Position numbers and translations under genes: made by a program. From NCBI RefSeq assembly GCF_002127325.2, contig NC_035446.2, forward strand, positions 158,390,660 to 158,454,659: a stretch of DNA of 64,000 nt, in the 5' to 3' direction. This stretch comes from Helianthus annuus (taxonomy: Eukaryota; Streptophyta; Magnoliopsida; Asterales; Asteraceae). The notes under the pieces are model-generated. The model had not been told where the DNA came from, did no database searches, and worked only from the letters and a program-made list of their open reading frames with translations. Shown here one piece after another: positions 11,455 through 20,946 of the stretch (within the stretch, counting starts at the first letter, position 1; each line of letters opens with the position of its first letter).

Positions 11455-12602
11455 GACCGAGTGGCAATCCGATCGGATGACCATCCAGACCAACCGATCG
11501 GATGGCCACTCGATCGAGCTGCCATCCGATCCGAGTGCACACCGCCTTAAGTCTCCTTCCACACTATAAATAGGCCTGTCACATCAGTCCTTTACTGATG
11601 TGACAGCCTTATCCGAGCAGCACGCACTCTTCCTCACCTTAACACTTTTCTTCGATTTCTCCCCGATTCCGGTACATTTTACGCAAGATTCCTGTGCAAC
11701 TTTAATCAACACATCATTCTCTACAAGATTCTCCTTTGAAATCTCACTTTTCACCATGAAATCTCTAGGATTTGAGCACTTGAAGGTGATGTCACCATGG
11801 CGGTTTGTACCAAACAGTTGTGTGATGTCATTCTATCCAAGATCTAGCTCAGATCTAAGGAATTTCATGCGTTTTACACTAAATCTATGCTAGATCTAAA
11901 CTTTTCAAGCTAAACTTATGTTTATCTTCAACTGTTCTTAAACTTTTCGCTTCAATCGGTGGGATCCGGATCTATACGGACTGAAGACTTGATGATTAGT
12001 CTTGAGTCAGCTTGGAAATGGATTATTGCCGGAGAAGATGACCGGAGTACGAATTCAAACATAAACACCGCCAAGGACAGACGATTGGACGGACTAGGGG
12101 TGATTCCCAACCGATCAGAACGGCTATACATTGGTGTGTTTACCATTGTCTCAATACGTACCAAGTCGTCGTCGTTTAATCAGAAACTTAGAAACTTTAC
12201 AAGCTTAGGAACGGGACAAGGATAACCCGATCGAGTGGCAGTCCGATCGAACAGCCATCCGATCGAACAACCATCCGATCGAGATGACACTTGCCTCTTA
12301 ACCTAAACACTTTGACACTTTGAATCTTTGATCGTCGAATGGCAGTCCGATCGGATAGCCATCCGATCGAACCGCCAATCCGATTAAAGTGACAATGTGC
12401 CTTGGAAACTTTTTTAGAAACTTGACACTTGACTTGACGTTTTGAGAATCTCAGCACCGGAATCGAACGTCCATTCGATCGAATGGCCATCCGTACGGAT
12501 GACCATCCGATCGGATGGCAATCCGTCCCACACGCTATGTCACCTCGATCGAGTGGTAATCTGATCGGATAGCCATCCGATCGAAAAGCCATCCGATCAA
12601 GA
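11455..12602. repeat. Cluster of CCGATCGGATGGCCATCCGATCG-type words
   Basis: Variants of GATCGGATGGC and GCCATCCGATCG recur in three groups (about 11465-11535, 12225-12275, 12335-12600). They often sit back to back, so each can form a short palindrome. They are spread through the LTR-like block and explain the spurious open frames there. Confidence 0.75.
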
Positions 12603-13074
12603 TGACTGATCCGACACTTGGTTTGAATCTCGTTATTCTGCCCGATTCTTATCTGTTCTAATCTAATCAGGCTAACTCTAAAGAGCTCCCTTTGATCCAA
12701 TAACAATTAATCTGTTAGGTAATCACTGTGAGTATACTCGATCCCTTTTTGTTTTTAAACTTTGGGATGCAACATGTATTATATTAAACTATGATACTTG
12801 ACACTTTTGGAAACTAAACTCTATCCTATGTGTATGTGAAACTTGTGATTCTTGTATTCTATTTGTGCTATGTGGACGTTTAATCCAGGGTGTGTAGTTC
12901 TGCCTTAACAATAGTAGCGCTATAGGAGATACACCTCCCCATTATTCTTGGGGATATTGTTAGGAGGATTCTAGTTTTCCTTGAGACTTGGGAAAACAAC
13001 AAAGCATCGGGGGCTATCACTTGATGGACTGCGATGATGCGTGTGTGATGTATTATATTTTTATGTATATTTTT

Positions 13075-13662
13075 AGCCCTTTTTAACCACTTTAGTCAAG
13101 TTTTAAATTTATAAAACACGATATTTACTAACACCAAACACACATATAGGCAAGCGCACCCATCATGAGCGTAGTATAGTGTTGGGAAGATACCGAGGTC
13201 GTCCAAGGACACAAGAGCTTTTAATACCGGTTTATCCTCAACGTCTAATCAAATAAAAAAAATTAGAAAAAGGTTTTAAACTAGAAAAATAAAAACTAAA
13301 ATGCTGAAAATAAAAATAAATAAAAAATAAAAACAGATAGACAAGATGAATCACTTGGATCCGACTCGCCTTTAGTGTAACCTTTGATTATTTCCACACT
13401 TTTGCACTTTTTAAGAGATCATCTTAGTTATTGTAGTAGTCCCCTCTTTTGAAGGTGACGTTACCCTCAACCCAGTAGTTTGAGTCAGCAAGGATACAAT
13501 CCTAAAGGGTTAGATTATTGAAAGATAATTAATTAAGTTATTAATGCGTAATGTGGTAGGCCCCTCTTTTGAAGGTGACGTTACCCTCGGCTAAGTAGTC
13601 TGAGTCAGCAGGGATACAGTCCTAAGTAGTCGGGTTAATATATTAATAGTAGTTTACATATG
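13075..13662 (-). mobile_element. LTR-like fragment with a 120-bp direct repeat
   Basis: There is no coding sequence. The word CCCCTCTTTTGAAGGTGACG occurs at 13441 and at 13561, exactly 120 bp apart, within a longer diverged repeat. On the minus strand the end of the block (TAAATATCGTGTTTTATAAA) resembles the end region of some plant Gypsy LTRs, but I saw no primer-binding site. It abuts the truncated integrase at about 13668. Confidence 0.35.
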
Positions 13663-13667
13663 AGGGG

Positions 13668-14371
13668 ATCAAGAAATTCGGACCAGGATCGGGGTACCAG
13701 CTGAAATCATTTGTGATAATGGGTCCCAGTTTATAAGCAAGAGGACCACTGATTTCTGCAAGAGTTGGTGGATCAAAATGATAACATCTACTCCAGTACA
13801 TCCTCAAGCGAATGGGCAGGCAGAATCATCAAACAAGATAATTGTCAACAATCTGAAAAAGAGACTTGGGGCTAAGAAGGGAAGATGGGCAGAAGAACTA
13901 CCATTTGTCCTATGGGCTGACAGGACAATTGTGAAGAATGCTACTGGGCAAACTCCATTTTCCTTAGTATTTGGAGCAGAGGCAGTAATCCCGACAGAAA
14001 TGACAATACCCACTGTAAGATCAACCCTAAGTGATCCTGAGCAGAATCCTGAAGCCTTGTGTCAAGAGTTAGACACTATAGATGAGAAAAGAGATGCGGC
14101 AAGGCTAAGGATGGCAGCATATCAACAGAGAATATCCAGGGCATATAACAAGAACATTAGGACCAGAAGGTTTAAGGTTGGAGATTGGGTACTAAGAAAG
14201 GCTTTTCAGAATACTACCAATCCTGCCGATGGCAAGCTAGCCCCAAAATGGGAAGGACCATACGAGGTTGAAGCAGAAGCAGGGAAAAGAGCATACAGAC
14301 TCAAGAATATGGATGGGGATATGCTACCAAGGTCCTGGAATGCTATACACCTCAAGCTCTATTTTAAGTGA
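13668..14371 (+). pseudogene. 5'-truncated Tat integrase (TatA upstream copy)
   Basis: The fragment starts inside the integrase core and runs through CDNGSQF (second catalytic Asp), HPQANGQAESSN (catalytic Glu) and the C-terminal region to a stop after HLKLYFK. It closely follows the integrases ending at 31479 and 43270. The 3' end is intact and carries no chromodomain, which fits a non-chromoviral Ty3/Gypsy of the Tat group. The first ~30 bases are degenerate. Zinc finger, first Asp, RT and RNase H are missing. A start at 13778 would only be an internal Met. Confidence 0.9.
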
Positions 14372-15534
14372 GTTTAGAATTTAACTTCTAACTCAGGATG
14401 GTATGAATTCTACCTTTTTAAATATGTTTGGTTTAATTTATTCTTTGAAACCCAATACTGACTTAAGCATCGGAGGGGTGTTAGCCAAACTAACACCCAC
14501 CTTAGTTTACAATTGTTTTGCAAGATATGTTTCAGGGTGTAGCTCCAGGATATGTGCTCAGGATAACTCGAAAGACTAGAGGATTGGCCCCCTCTCTCAC
14601 GTTTAAGGGATACTGATCCCTTCACAGGTTTAAAGGTATTCACCTTTCTTCCGAATTGGGTTTAAACACCCCGCCTGGAGCGCAAGTTATTCGGGGATAG
14701 TTCAAGGTGGCGGGACCAGTCCATGTAAAAGTGGCTGACAATTTCGTCACTATTGGCTATATCCTGAATCCTAAAGGTATATGAGGATTGATCACCCTCT
14801 CTCATGAAAGGGTATTTTCATACTCTCTAAGGTTTAAAGGTTTTCACCTTTCTAAGTCTTGGAGTTTATACACTCCCGCCTGTAGCGCATGAAAATTTGG
14901 GATTTTCCCCAGGATATAAGGATTTTATCTCGAGTACACCTTTGGGTTTTGCCCCTGGAACATGAAAAATTGCCTAAACGATGAAAACTAACATTCAGAA
15001 GATTTCTAAAGTATTTGAAGGCATTGTACGCAGGGGACATTCCCATTAAGGTGGTGGTGCAAAAGCTAAAGAGATAGGATTTGGAACTAATGCACCAAGT
15101 ACCTTGCACATGGGACATCTTTATGGGAAGAATTGCAAAGGGATTGAAGTTTGGTAATAGGTTTATATCCTATTTCTGGTATGATCTTTCCTTTGCGGAC
15201 TTTAATGACATTATGTTTTATAAAAAGGACAAATATCCTGATATATTCTCAAAGTCTTTTTCAGAATAATTGATTAGGATGTTTGAAACTAGTAATACTT
15301 TGGGATTTTGATCATTTAAAAGAGGTTATTCGTCAAAAAACTTTCTACGAAGCTGAAGTGGTGTTTGTAAGTTCTATCTAATAAAAAGTTTATAGTATAT
15401 TGCTGAGGATACTAATCAGGATATTTTGTGAGATAACAGTATGAAATTCTTTGCAAAGCTAAGGGTTACACCAAGTAATGCAAAGTAACAGAAAACAAGT
15501 CAAAAGATAGTTATGTTATTAATAGGTCAAAAGT
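14372..15534 (+). other. TatA 3' noncoding region with diverged ~204-bp repeats
   Basis: This is the stretch between the integrase stop and the antisense gene. Two related blocks, about 14580-14700 and 14783-14890, share the order GGATTG, CCTCTCTC, GGTTTAAAGG, TTCACCTTTCT, CCGCCTG and AGCGCA. Such repeats are known from the 3' regions of Tat/Ogre elements. No plausible sense ORF is present. Confidence 0.65.
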
Positions 15535-15535
15535 T

Positions 15536-15581
15536 GTGCTTTTGGTTTCACCTCAAATCGAGGCCCATCCACCAAAAGCAC
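15536..15581. other. 3' hairpin 1 of TatA (perfect 11-bp stem)
   Basis: GTGCTTTTGGT (15536-15546) pairs perfectly with ACCAAAAGCAC (15571-15581) around a 24-nt loop that ends GGCCCATCC. The same loop motif sits on different stems at 15613, 32533 and 44470, so the fold rather than the stem sequence appears to be kept. Confidence 0.8.
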
Positions 15582-15606
15582 GATAAGTTCTTAACTAGAT
15601 TTACTT

Positions 15607-15657
15607 AACAGATTGAAGGTTTCGTCTCAAACCGGGACCCATCCACCTTCAACTGTT
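15607..15657. other. 3' hairpin 2 of TatA
   Basis: AACAG-a-TTGAAGGT (15607-15620) pairs with ACCTTCAACTGTT (15645-15657) with one bulged A. The 24-nt loop has the same length as hairpin 1 and nearly the same sequence, ending GACCCATCC, although the stem sequence is different. Confidence 0.8.
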
Positions 15658-15769
15658 ATATTGTTCAAAAGCAGGAAAAGTAAATTGTTCAGGCAACCAC
15701 AACCATCAAATTAAAAAAAGTGGGCTCCGGCCTAGGCATAAACATCCATCATCGCCCACTTCGCTGCTT

Positions 15770-17550
15770 TCAAGGGGCAGCACCCTCTTCAACCATCGCT
15801 TCGTCAGCACCTGCACCAGCATCACCCTCGGGATTCTTCTCAACATCACCACCAGCCTCGGCTGCCGCATCCGTCGCCTTGGGAGGATCCCCACCAGCAT
15901 GCTTTGCAGGACGTTCAACAGGGGTGCCCTTGAGATCCGCTAGTTTCGTTTCCCAAGCCTTGACATTCCAGGAAGGGCATTCAAAGCCCAAGGCCTCAGC
16001 TTCGTAGGCCATCCTTAACCTGGCTTGGAGAAGGGAAACAACAACGGATCCTTTAAGGACATCCCGGTAAGAGGTCATATCCTGCTGGTATTGAAGATGA
16101 GCAGCATCCAGCTTGGCTTGGGCGTCCTCATTGGCCTTGCGTATAGCGGCTTGGTGCTCCTGGGCCATTGCCTTGAATTTGTCTTCATAATGCTTAGACT
16201 TGGCAGCGGCAATCATCCCTTGATCGGCGATGGTTTCTTCAGCTTTCTTGAGCTTGATCTCCAACATTTTGTTAAGCCCGCACGCATCCTCGTAAAGGAA
16301 CATGAGACGTTCCAGACCCTACAACCAAAAGTACAGGTATCAACATATGTGTAAAATATCCAGGATAATAATTAACATACATGTGCAGGATACCAGATGA
16401 GGATTTTTACCTGATTGAGGAATGAAGTCATAAACCCGCTGGCTTCATTGAATCCATAGTTTTCATAAGGAAAGGCCTCAGAGACAGCCGGGGAATCTGC
16501 TTCTTTCCTCTTCCGAGCACTGGAAGCACGGGTCCTGGTGGTTGGAGGAGGCTTGGGAGTGGTGACGGCTTTCGAGCTGCTGGGTTTGGAAGACGTGGGA
16601 GCCTTAGGGCTTGGCTCTTTCTTTACCGGGATGGGAGCAGAGTAGCTATCCAATTCGTCAAGGTCGAAGACCTCTGGAGCTTTGACTGGGGCTGCATAAA
16701 AGGGGAAAACGTTTAACTCTTGAATATTCATAAGTTATTTGTTTGTTATGTACTAATGTGTTTACCAGACATGTCGGAGCTGGATTTTTGGCTTGAACTT
16801 GCAAATGACAGAGAAAAAGTTCTCTCGCTTTCTGGAAGTTGATAAATGCTTTTGATTCTTGAATCTGATTCAGCGCTTGGAGGTGCTAAATCTTTGAAAT
16901 TTGCTGCACAAGAAATAGAGATGTCAGTTCAGGATATAGCTTTAAGATACGGTTAGGGATATTCCTAAAACCCTAAATCCTACCAGAAGTTAACCACTTC
17001 ACTGGAAGATCAAAACCTCCAGTGATGGAATCCCTTTTTACAAAAAAGAACTTTCGTTGCCATTTTTCCTCATTCTTTGTGGCTCTAAGAACAAGAGGGT
17101 TTTTGGAGGTTGAGAAGAGAAGAAAACGACTGTTGCCATGAGAACGAAGACGGTAAGCCATCGGGAGGTCTTCAATACAAAGGTTGGGGATAAATCGAGA
17201 TCTGATCTGGTCCAGAGTCACCAGTACGCGCCAAACCATGGGCATGGTTTGGGCATAACTGAGACCAGTTAGTTCAAAGAAACGGGAGATAAAAGCCGGG
17301 AAAGGGTACCGGAGTCCGATGGAGAAAGGGTAGGCCAGGAAGCACACCCATTCGTTGGAAGAAAAATCCGATCGGACTTCTCTGTTGAAGGGACGGATGA
17401 CTGTACCAACCGGGAAAGCACCGGAAGCTTGCAAGGCAGCAATGTTAGCGTTGTCGAAGGAGCAGACCTCTTTCTCGGGTTCTTTTAGAAGGTTTTGGGC
17501 TTCGAAGGTTGGAATCGAGTCGCCATATGGGATCTAGTTCCGCTAGCCAT
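15770..17550 (-). CDS. Antisense multi-exon gene of TatA (Transposase_28-like)
   Basis: Four exons can be read on the minus strand: about 17534-16984, 16903-16766, 16691-16411 and 16318-15770. They join in frame, with donors GTAGGA, GTAAAC, GTAAAA and acceptors TGCAG, TGCAG, TGTAG. Exon 1 encodes a globular domain (YPFSIGLRYPFPAFI, LTGLSYAQTMPMVWRVL, RKFFFVKRDSI) matching exon 1 of the antisense gene at 44801-46404. It resembles the plant 'putative gypsy type transposon' family (PF04195). Later exons are Ser/Pro/Lys-rich, then a coiled coil, then an Ala/Glu/Gly-rich acidic tail. A possible ATG at 17550 is out of frame with exon 1, so the N-terminus is frameshifted or the start is elsewhere. 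Function unknown; antisense ORFs between pol and the 3' LTR are known in Tat elements. Confidence 0.7.
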
Positions 17551-17812
17551 AAGGGATTTCCGTGGAGAAGAAAGAAACGAAGAAGAAGGAGAGAAAGGAA
17601 TTTACCTGAAGATTCCGGTGGAGATGATGGTTTATCAAATGAAAAGAGAGAAGATATAGGGGCTAAATGGATAGCCATCGAGTAAAAAACGCGTGGGAAG
17701 TTGCACATTGTCACTTCGCATGTCCAATCGTATTAATTGCCTCGATTCACGAGATAAGCTTTAAAATATATACGTTGGATTGGTATACCAACCGATATAT
17801 TTTGGGGACAAT
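17551..17812. promoter_or_regulatory. Antisense gene upstream region and polypurine tract
   Basis: The antisense gene must start from this region. TTTTGGGGACAAT at about 17801-17813 lies directly before the LTR and matches the TTTTGGGGGCAAT before the LTR at 46713. It is the likely polypurine tract for plus-strand priming. Confidence 0.55.
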
Positions 17813-18559
17813 TGTTATGGGTCATTTTCTGAGTATACATATCCTGACTAATATCCTGCTTGTAATTGTTTATTTATGACCAGGATGCTGGACGAGGATA
17901 TTGCTAACATCCCGGGCGATATCCTGAGGTTGAGTAAATTAAACACGTGCAGGTTAATGGTTATAAGCTACTAACGGTCATCAGGACTTCTTCTCCTAAA
18001 GACTCGGGTGAATTTGTTATGAGGAAGCCGTTGAAGCCGAAAGACTCGGTCCTCAACGTTCAAGTGGGAATATTCGTTGGATCCCGGGAGTTTAGGATAG
18101 TTTGTTATATTATCTTTACTATAAATAGATGTGGTGGATCAGCTTAAGGCACACACTTTTTTACACGAACACTTCCATACACTCTTGCTCTCTAGCTCAC
18201 AGCAATCACTACACTTGTACTCAGATCACATTGTAACACTTATTCGATCCGCACCACATCCTGCACTGTATCCTGATTTTTGAAGCAATAAGAAGAACAA
18301 GGCAGCTGCGATTGTCAGCTCCCGAGGTTTTATGCCGGCGATCTAGATTGATCAAGGGCTTTCCTCGTACATCTCGTGTTATTTACTTTACTTTTTGCTC
18401 ATTGTTTGATCATTAATACAGCTCAATATCTTGAGCCGTATCCTGAACACTGATCTTATAAACAACTTAACAAGCACATTTTCAGCAACACTTTCCAGCA
18501 CACTGCCTCACTTAACTAATTTGATCACTAAATTGCTTAGGTAATTTTTGACCAAAACA
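17813..18559 (+). mobile_element. TatA LTR (747 bp), shared by two internal regions
   Basis: The LTR runs TGTTATGGG to CCAAAACA, with a polypurine tract just before it and a primer-binding site 3 bases after it. A TATA box (TATAAATA, 18120-18127) fits sense transcription. It serves as 3' LTR to the integrase/antisense fragment on its left and as 5' LTR to gag on its right. Recombination between tandem copies gives this LTR-sharing layout. AGGATAT and ATCCTG words are frequent. Confidence 0.85.
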
Positions 18560-18562
18560 ATT

Positions 18563-18580
18563 TGGCGCCCACCGTGGGGC
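18563..18580 (+). promoter_or_regulatory. Primer-binding site (TatA)
   Basis: TGGCGCCCACCGTGGGGC follows the LTR by three bases and begins TGG, complementary to a tRNA CCA end. The same site follows the Tat LTRs at 25529, 34370 and 37319. I do not assign the tRNA. Confidence 0.85.
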
Positions 18581-18663
18581 AAGTGGTGCTCTCTTTACTA
18601 AAAATCTTTATCAAATCGTTAATCAGTTTTCTGTTTTCAAAACTTTTTACCACATTGTCCATA

Positions 18664-20940
18664 ATGGCCTCAAGATCAAACATGAGTTCCTCTACTGTGT
18701 CTGCTATGGCTTCTGCTACTACTGGTCCAGTGCTTCCACCACCTCCTCCAAGGATGCAATCTTCTTCGCAACCTCAGGACGTGATCCCTACCCGGACTGT
18801 TCAGGGATCTGCTCTGATTTTGGCTTCTAATGATGAAATCCTAACCTTATTTGGGAGTGTGCAGGAACAAATGAGGCAGCAACAAGAAACAAACCAGATG
18901 CTGTTAAGGGAGATACAACTCCTGAAGTCCGGCTCGAGCAGACCTGCTGAGGATATCGTCACTCCATTACAGCCCAGAGCTGTGAACTTTAGTTCAGCCG
19001 TGTTTACTGAGGATAATAAGGGGAATATTGTGCCCAGCCTCCCTCAGAATCCTACTCCTGAAATACCCTCCTCGGTTAGGATGTCTACCGTGAGGAGCTC
19101 AGGATATGTTTCGGGATATGGGCAGAATCCTCCGACTGGTAACGTATCTAATAATAATAATACTATTACCACTAACAGTGTTGGATCTTTGCAGGACACA
19201 ACTGTAACGTCAGAATTATCCAGGGAGCTTCAGAAATTAAAGGATATGATATCCAGTGTACCTGGAGTGGTGCAGCCAAGTCCTGAAGTATCCCAAGATA
19301 GCCATAGGATATCTCGGTTCATGCATCCTATATGTGATGCTGAAATCCCGAAAAGATTTCAGACTCCGAATATGAAGCTTTACGACGGAACCACGGATCC
19401 TGAAGAGCATATTGCCCAGTATAGGGAAAGGATGGAGATCAACCCTATCCCTCCGGATCTCAAGGAAGCTTGCCTGTGCAAGGGTTTCGGTTCTACTTTG
19501 ACAGGATCAGCCTTGAAATGGCTGTTAAATGTTCCTCCGCATTCGATTACATCATTTGCCCACTTAGTCAATTTATTTAATAGTCAATTTTCTTGCAGTC
19601 GGAGTTTTGAAAAACTAATCAGTGATCTTTACAGGGTAACTCAAGGACCTCAGGAATCCTTGAGGGATTATGTGAACAAATTCAGTCGAGAATCCTTGGA
19701 TATCCCACATCTTGATGTTGCAACAGCGGTGCAAGCCTTTAAGATGGGGTTGCAAAAGGACTCTCAGTTTTATCAGGATCTTGTAATGAATCCCAGCAGG
19801 AATCTTGATGAGGCTCGTAACAGGGCTCTGAGATATATTAGATTGGAGGATGACAAGAAAATGCAAGAGAGGATGAATGCATCCTCATCGTACGAATCGA
19901 CTAACAGGAAATCAGAGTCCTCATATAAGCCATATCGCTCCAAGCCATATGGCAGAAATGATAACAAGAGAGTGAATGCTGTTGAAGACGAGGATCCTGA
20001 AGAATATCCTGAATTATCTGAATATTGTTTTTCTGTTAATATACCTGAACTAATGTATGCTATGCAGGGTCTGGGAGATAAAGCCAGGTGGCCTCGGAAG
20101 AATCAACAAAAAGCTGATTGGAAGGATAAATCCAAATGGTGTGCCTTCCATGAGGATTTTGGACATGTTACGGAGGATTGCATTGCTTTGAGGAAGGAAA
20201 TAAGCTATCTTCTAAGCAAGGGATATCTAAAAGATCTCTTGGGCAGAAAAAAGAACAAAGGACAGGATACTGAAAAGGATCCTGAGCGAGCGGCCTCACC
20301 TCCCCCGGATGCCAAGATAATCAACTTTATTTCGGGAGGATCCGATATTTGTGGGACTTCGTATTCAGCGGCAAAGAGACATGCAAAAGAAGCTAAGGCT
20401 GAGAGGGGAGACAAACCTATCAAGATGACTACCCTCACAACTGACAAAATGATCACATTTGACGCTGATGACAGGGATACTGTCCAGGATCCTCACCATG
20501 ATGCTCTGGTAATAACGTTATATGTGGCTAACCATTTTGTACGCATGATACTGGTTGATAACGGCAGTTCCGTCAACATAATCCAACTGGAGACTCTGAA
20601 AAGAATGAATGTATCTCCGATGGATATCACTTCGAAGTCCACTGTGCTCGTTGGTTTCAGTGGAGAAGCTAGGAACACAGTGGGAGAGATAAAGCTGCCC
20701 GTATATGTCGAAGGAGTCAACAAGATGCAACATTTCTGTGTGACGGATTCTCTATCCTGCTATAACATCATCCTCGGAAGACCGTGGATTCACGATATGA
20801 AGGCCGTTCCATCAACATATCACCAATGCATTAAGATCCCTACCCCTTGGGGAGTTGTCAAAATCGATAGTGATCAGCAAGAAGCAAAAGAATGTTACTC
20901 ATCCTCAATGAAATCCTCGGCCAAACCAAGTCCAGCATAG
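18664..20940 (+). CDS. gag-pro: TatA Gag-protease polyprotein
   Basis: The frame extends upstream without an ATG; the first Met codon after the primer-binding site is 18664, giving 758 residues. A Ser/Pro/Gln-rich N-terminus leads to the capsid-like Retrotrans_gag domain (about residues 235-370; KLYDGTTDPEEHIAQYRERM). A zinc knuckle of the C-x2-H-x4-H-x4-C type follows at about 493 (CAFHEDFGHVTEDC), then an aspartic protease with catalytic DNG at 632 (DNGSSVNII) and the later ILGRPWIH motif. The usual catalytic triplet is DSG/DTG; related copies here have DGG. The frame ends at TAG in a readthrough context, with pol in the same frame. It is open throughout. Confidence 0.95.
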   Translation: MASRSNMSSSTVSAMASATTGPVLPPPPPRMQSSSQPQDVIPTRTVQGSALILASNDEILTLFGSVQEQMRQQQETNQMLLREIQLLKSGSSRPAEDIVTPLQPRAVNFSSAVFTEDNKGNIVPSLPQNPTPEIPSSVRMSTVRSSGYVSGYGQNPPTGNVSNNNNTITTNSVGSLQDTTVTSELSRELQKLKDMISSVPGVVQPSPEVSQDSHRISRFMHPICDAEIPKRFQTPNMKLYDGTTDPEEHIAQYRERMEINPIPPDLKEACLCKGFGSTLTGSALKWLLNVPPHSITSFAHLVNLFNSQFSCSRSFEKLISDLYRVTQGPQESLRDYVNKFSRESLDIPHLDVATAVQAFKMGLQKDSQFYQDLVMNPSRNLDEARNRALRYIRLEDDKKMQERMNASSSYESTNRKSESSYKPYRSKPYGRNDNKRVNAVEDEDPEEYPELSEYCFSVNIPELMYAMQGLGDKARWPRKNQQKADWKDKSKWCAFHEDFGHVTEDCIALRKEISYLLSKGYLKDLLGRKKNKGQDTEKDPERAASPPPDAKIINFISGGSDICGTSYSAAKRHAKEAKAERGDKPIKMTTLTTDKMITFDADDRDTVQDPHHDALVITLYVANHFVRMILVDNGSSVNIIQLETLKRMNVSPMDITSKSTVLVGFSGEARNTVGEIKLPVYVEGVNKMQHFCVTDSLSCYNIILGRPWIHDMKAVPSTYHQCIKIPTPWGVVKIDSDQQEAKECYSSSMKSSAKPSPA

Positions 20941-20946
20941 CAATTA
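20938..20946 (+). promoter_or_regulatory. Leaky-stop context TAG CAA TTA
   Basis: The Gag-Pro stop is followed by CAATTA, the six bases that make the tobamovirus UAG leaky, and pol continues in the same frame. All Tat copies in the window that retain this junction have it. Confidence 0.75.

Larger units (their letters stand above)
10972..13070 (+). mobile_element. LTR-like sequence, family unassigned
   Basis: The block has features of a long LTR rather than a gene. It starts near TGTAACGTCTGCG and has a TATA-like ACTATAAATAGG at about 11566. It holds short tandem repeats and palindromic words and has no sustained coding frame. Exact ends, target duplication and primer-binding site could not be fixed. 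It may be a solo or decayed LTR. The 169-residue minus frame at 12197-12706 is an artefact of the GATCGGAT-rich repeats. Confidence 0.35.

Noticed and set aside
12197..12706. 169-residue minus-strand frame rich in RSDG/RMAIRSNG
   Set aside because: Produced by the GATCGGATGGC repeat words, whose length favours open frames; no domain.
18562..18663. N-terminal extensions of the gag frames through the primer-binding site
   Set aside because: These start at TTG within the primer site or LTR; the first ATG (MASS/MASR) is conserved across the copies and was used instead.
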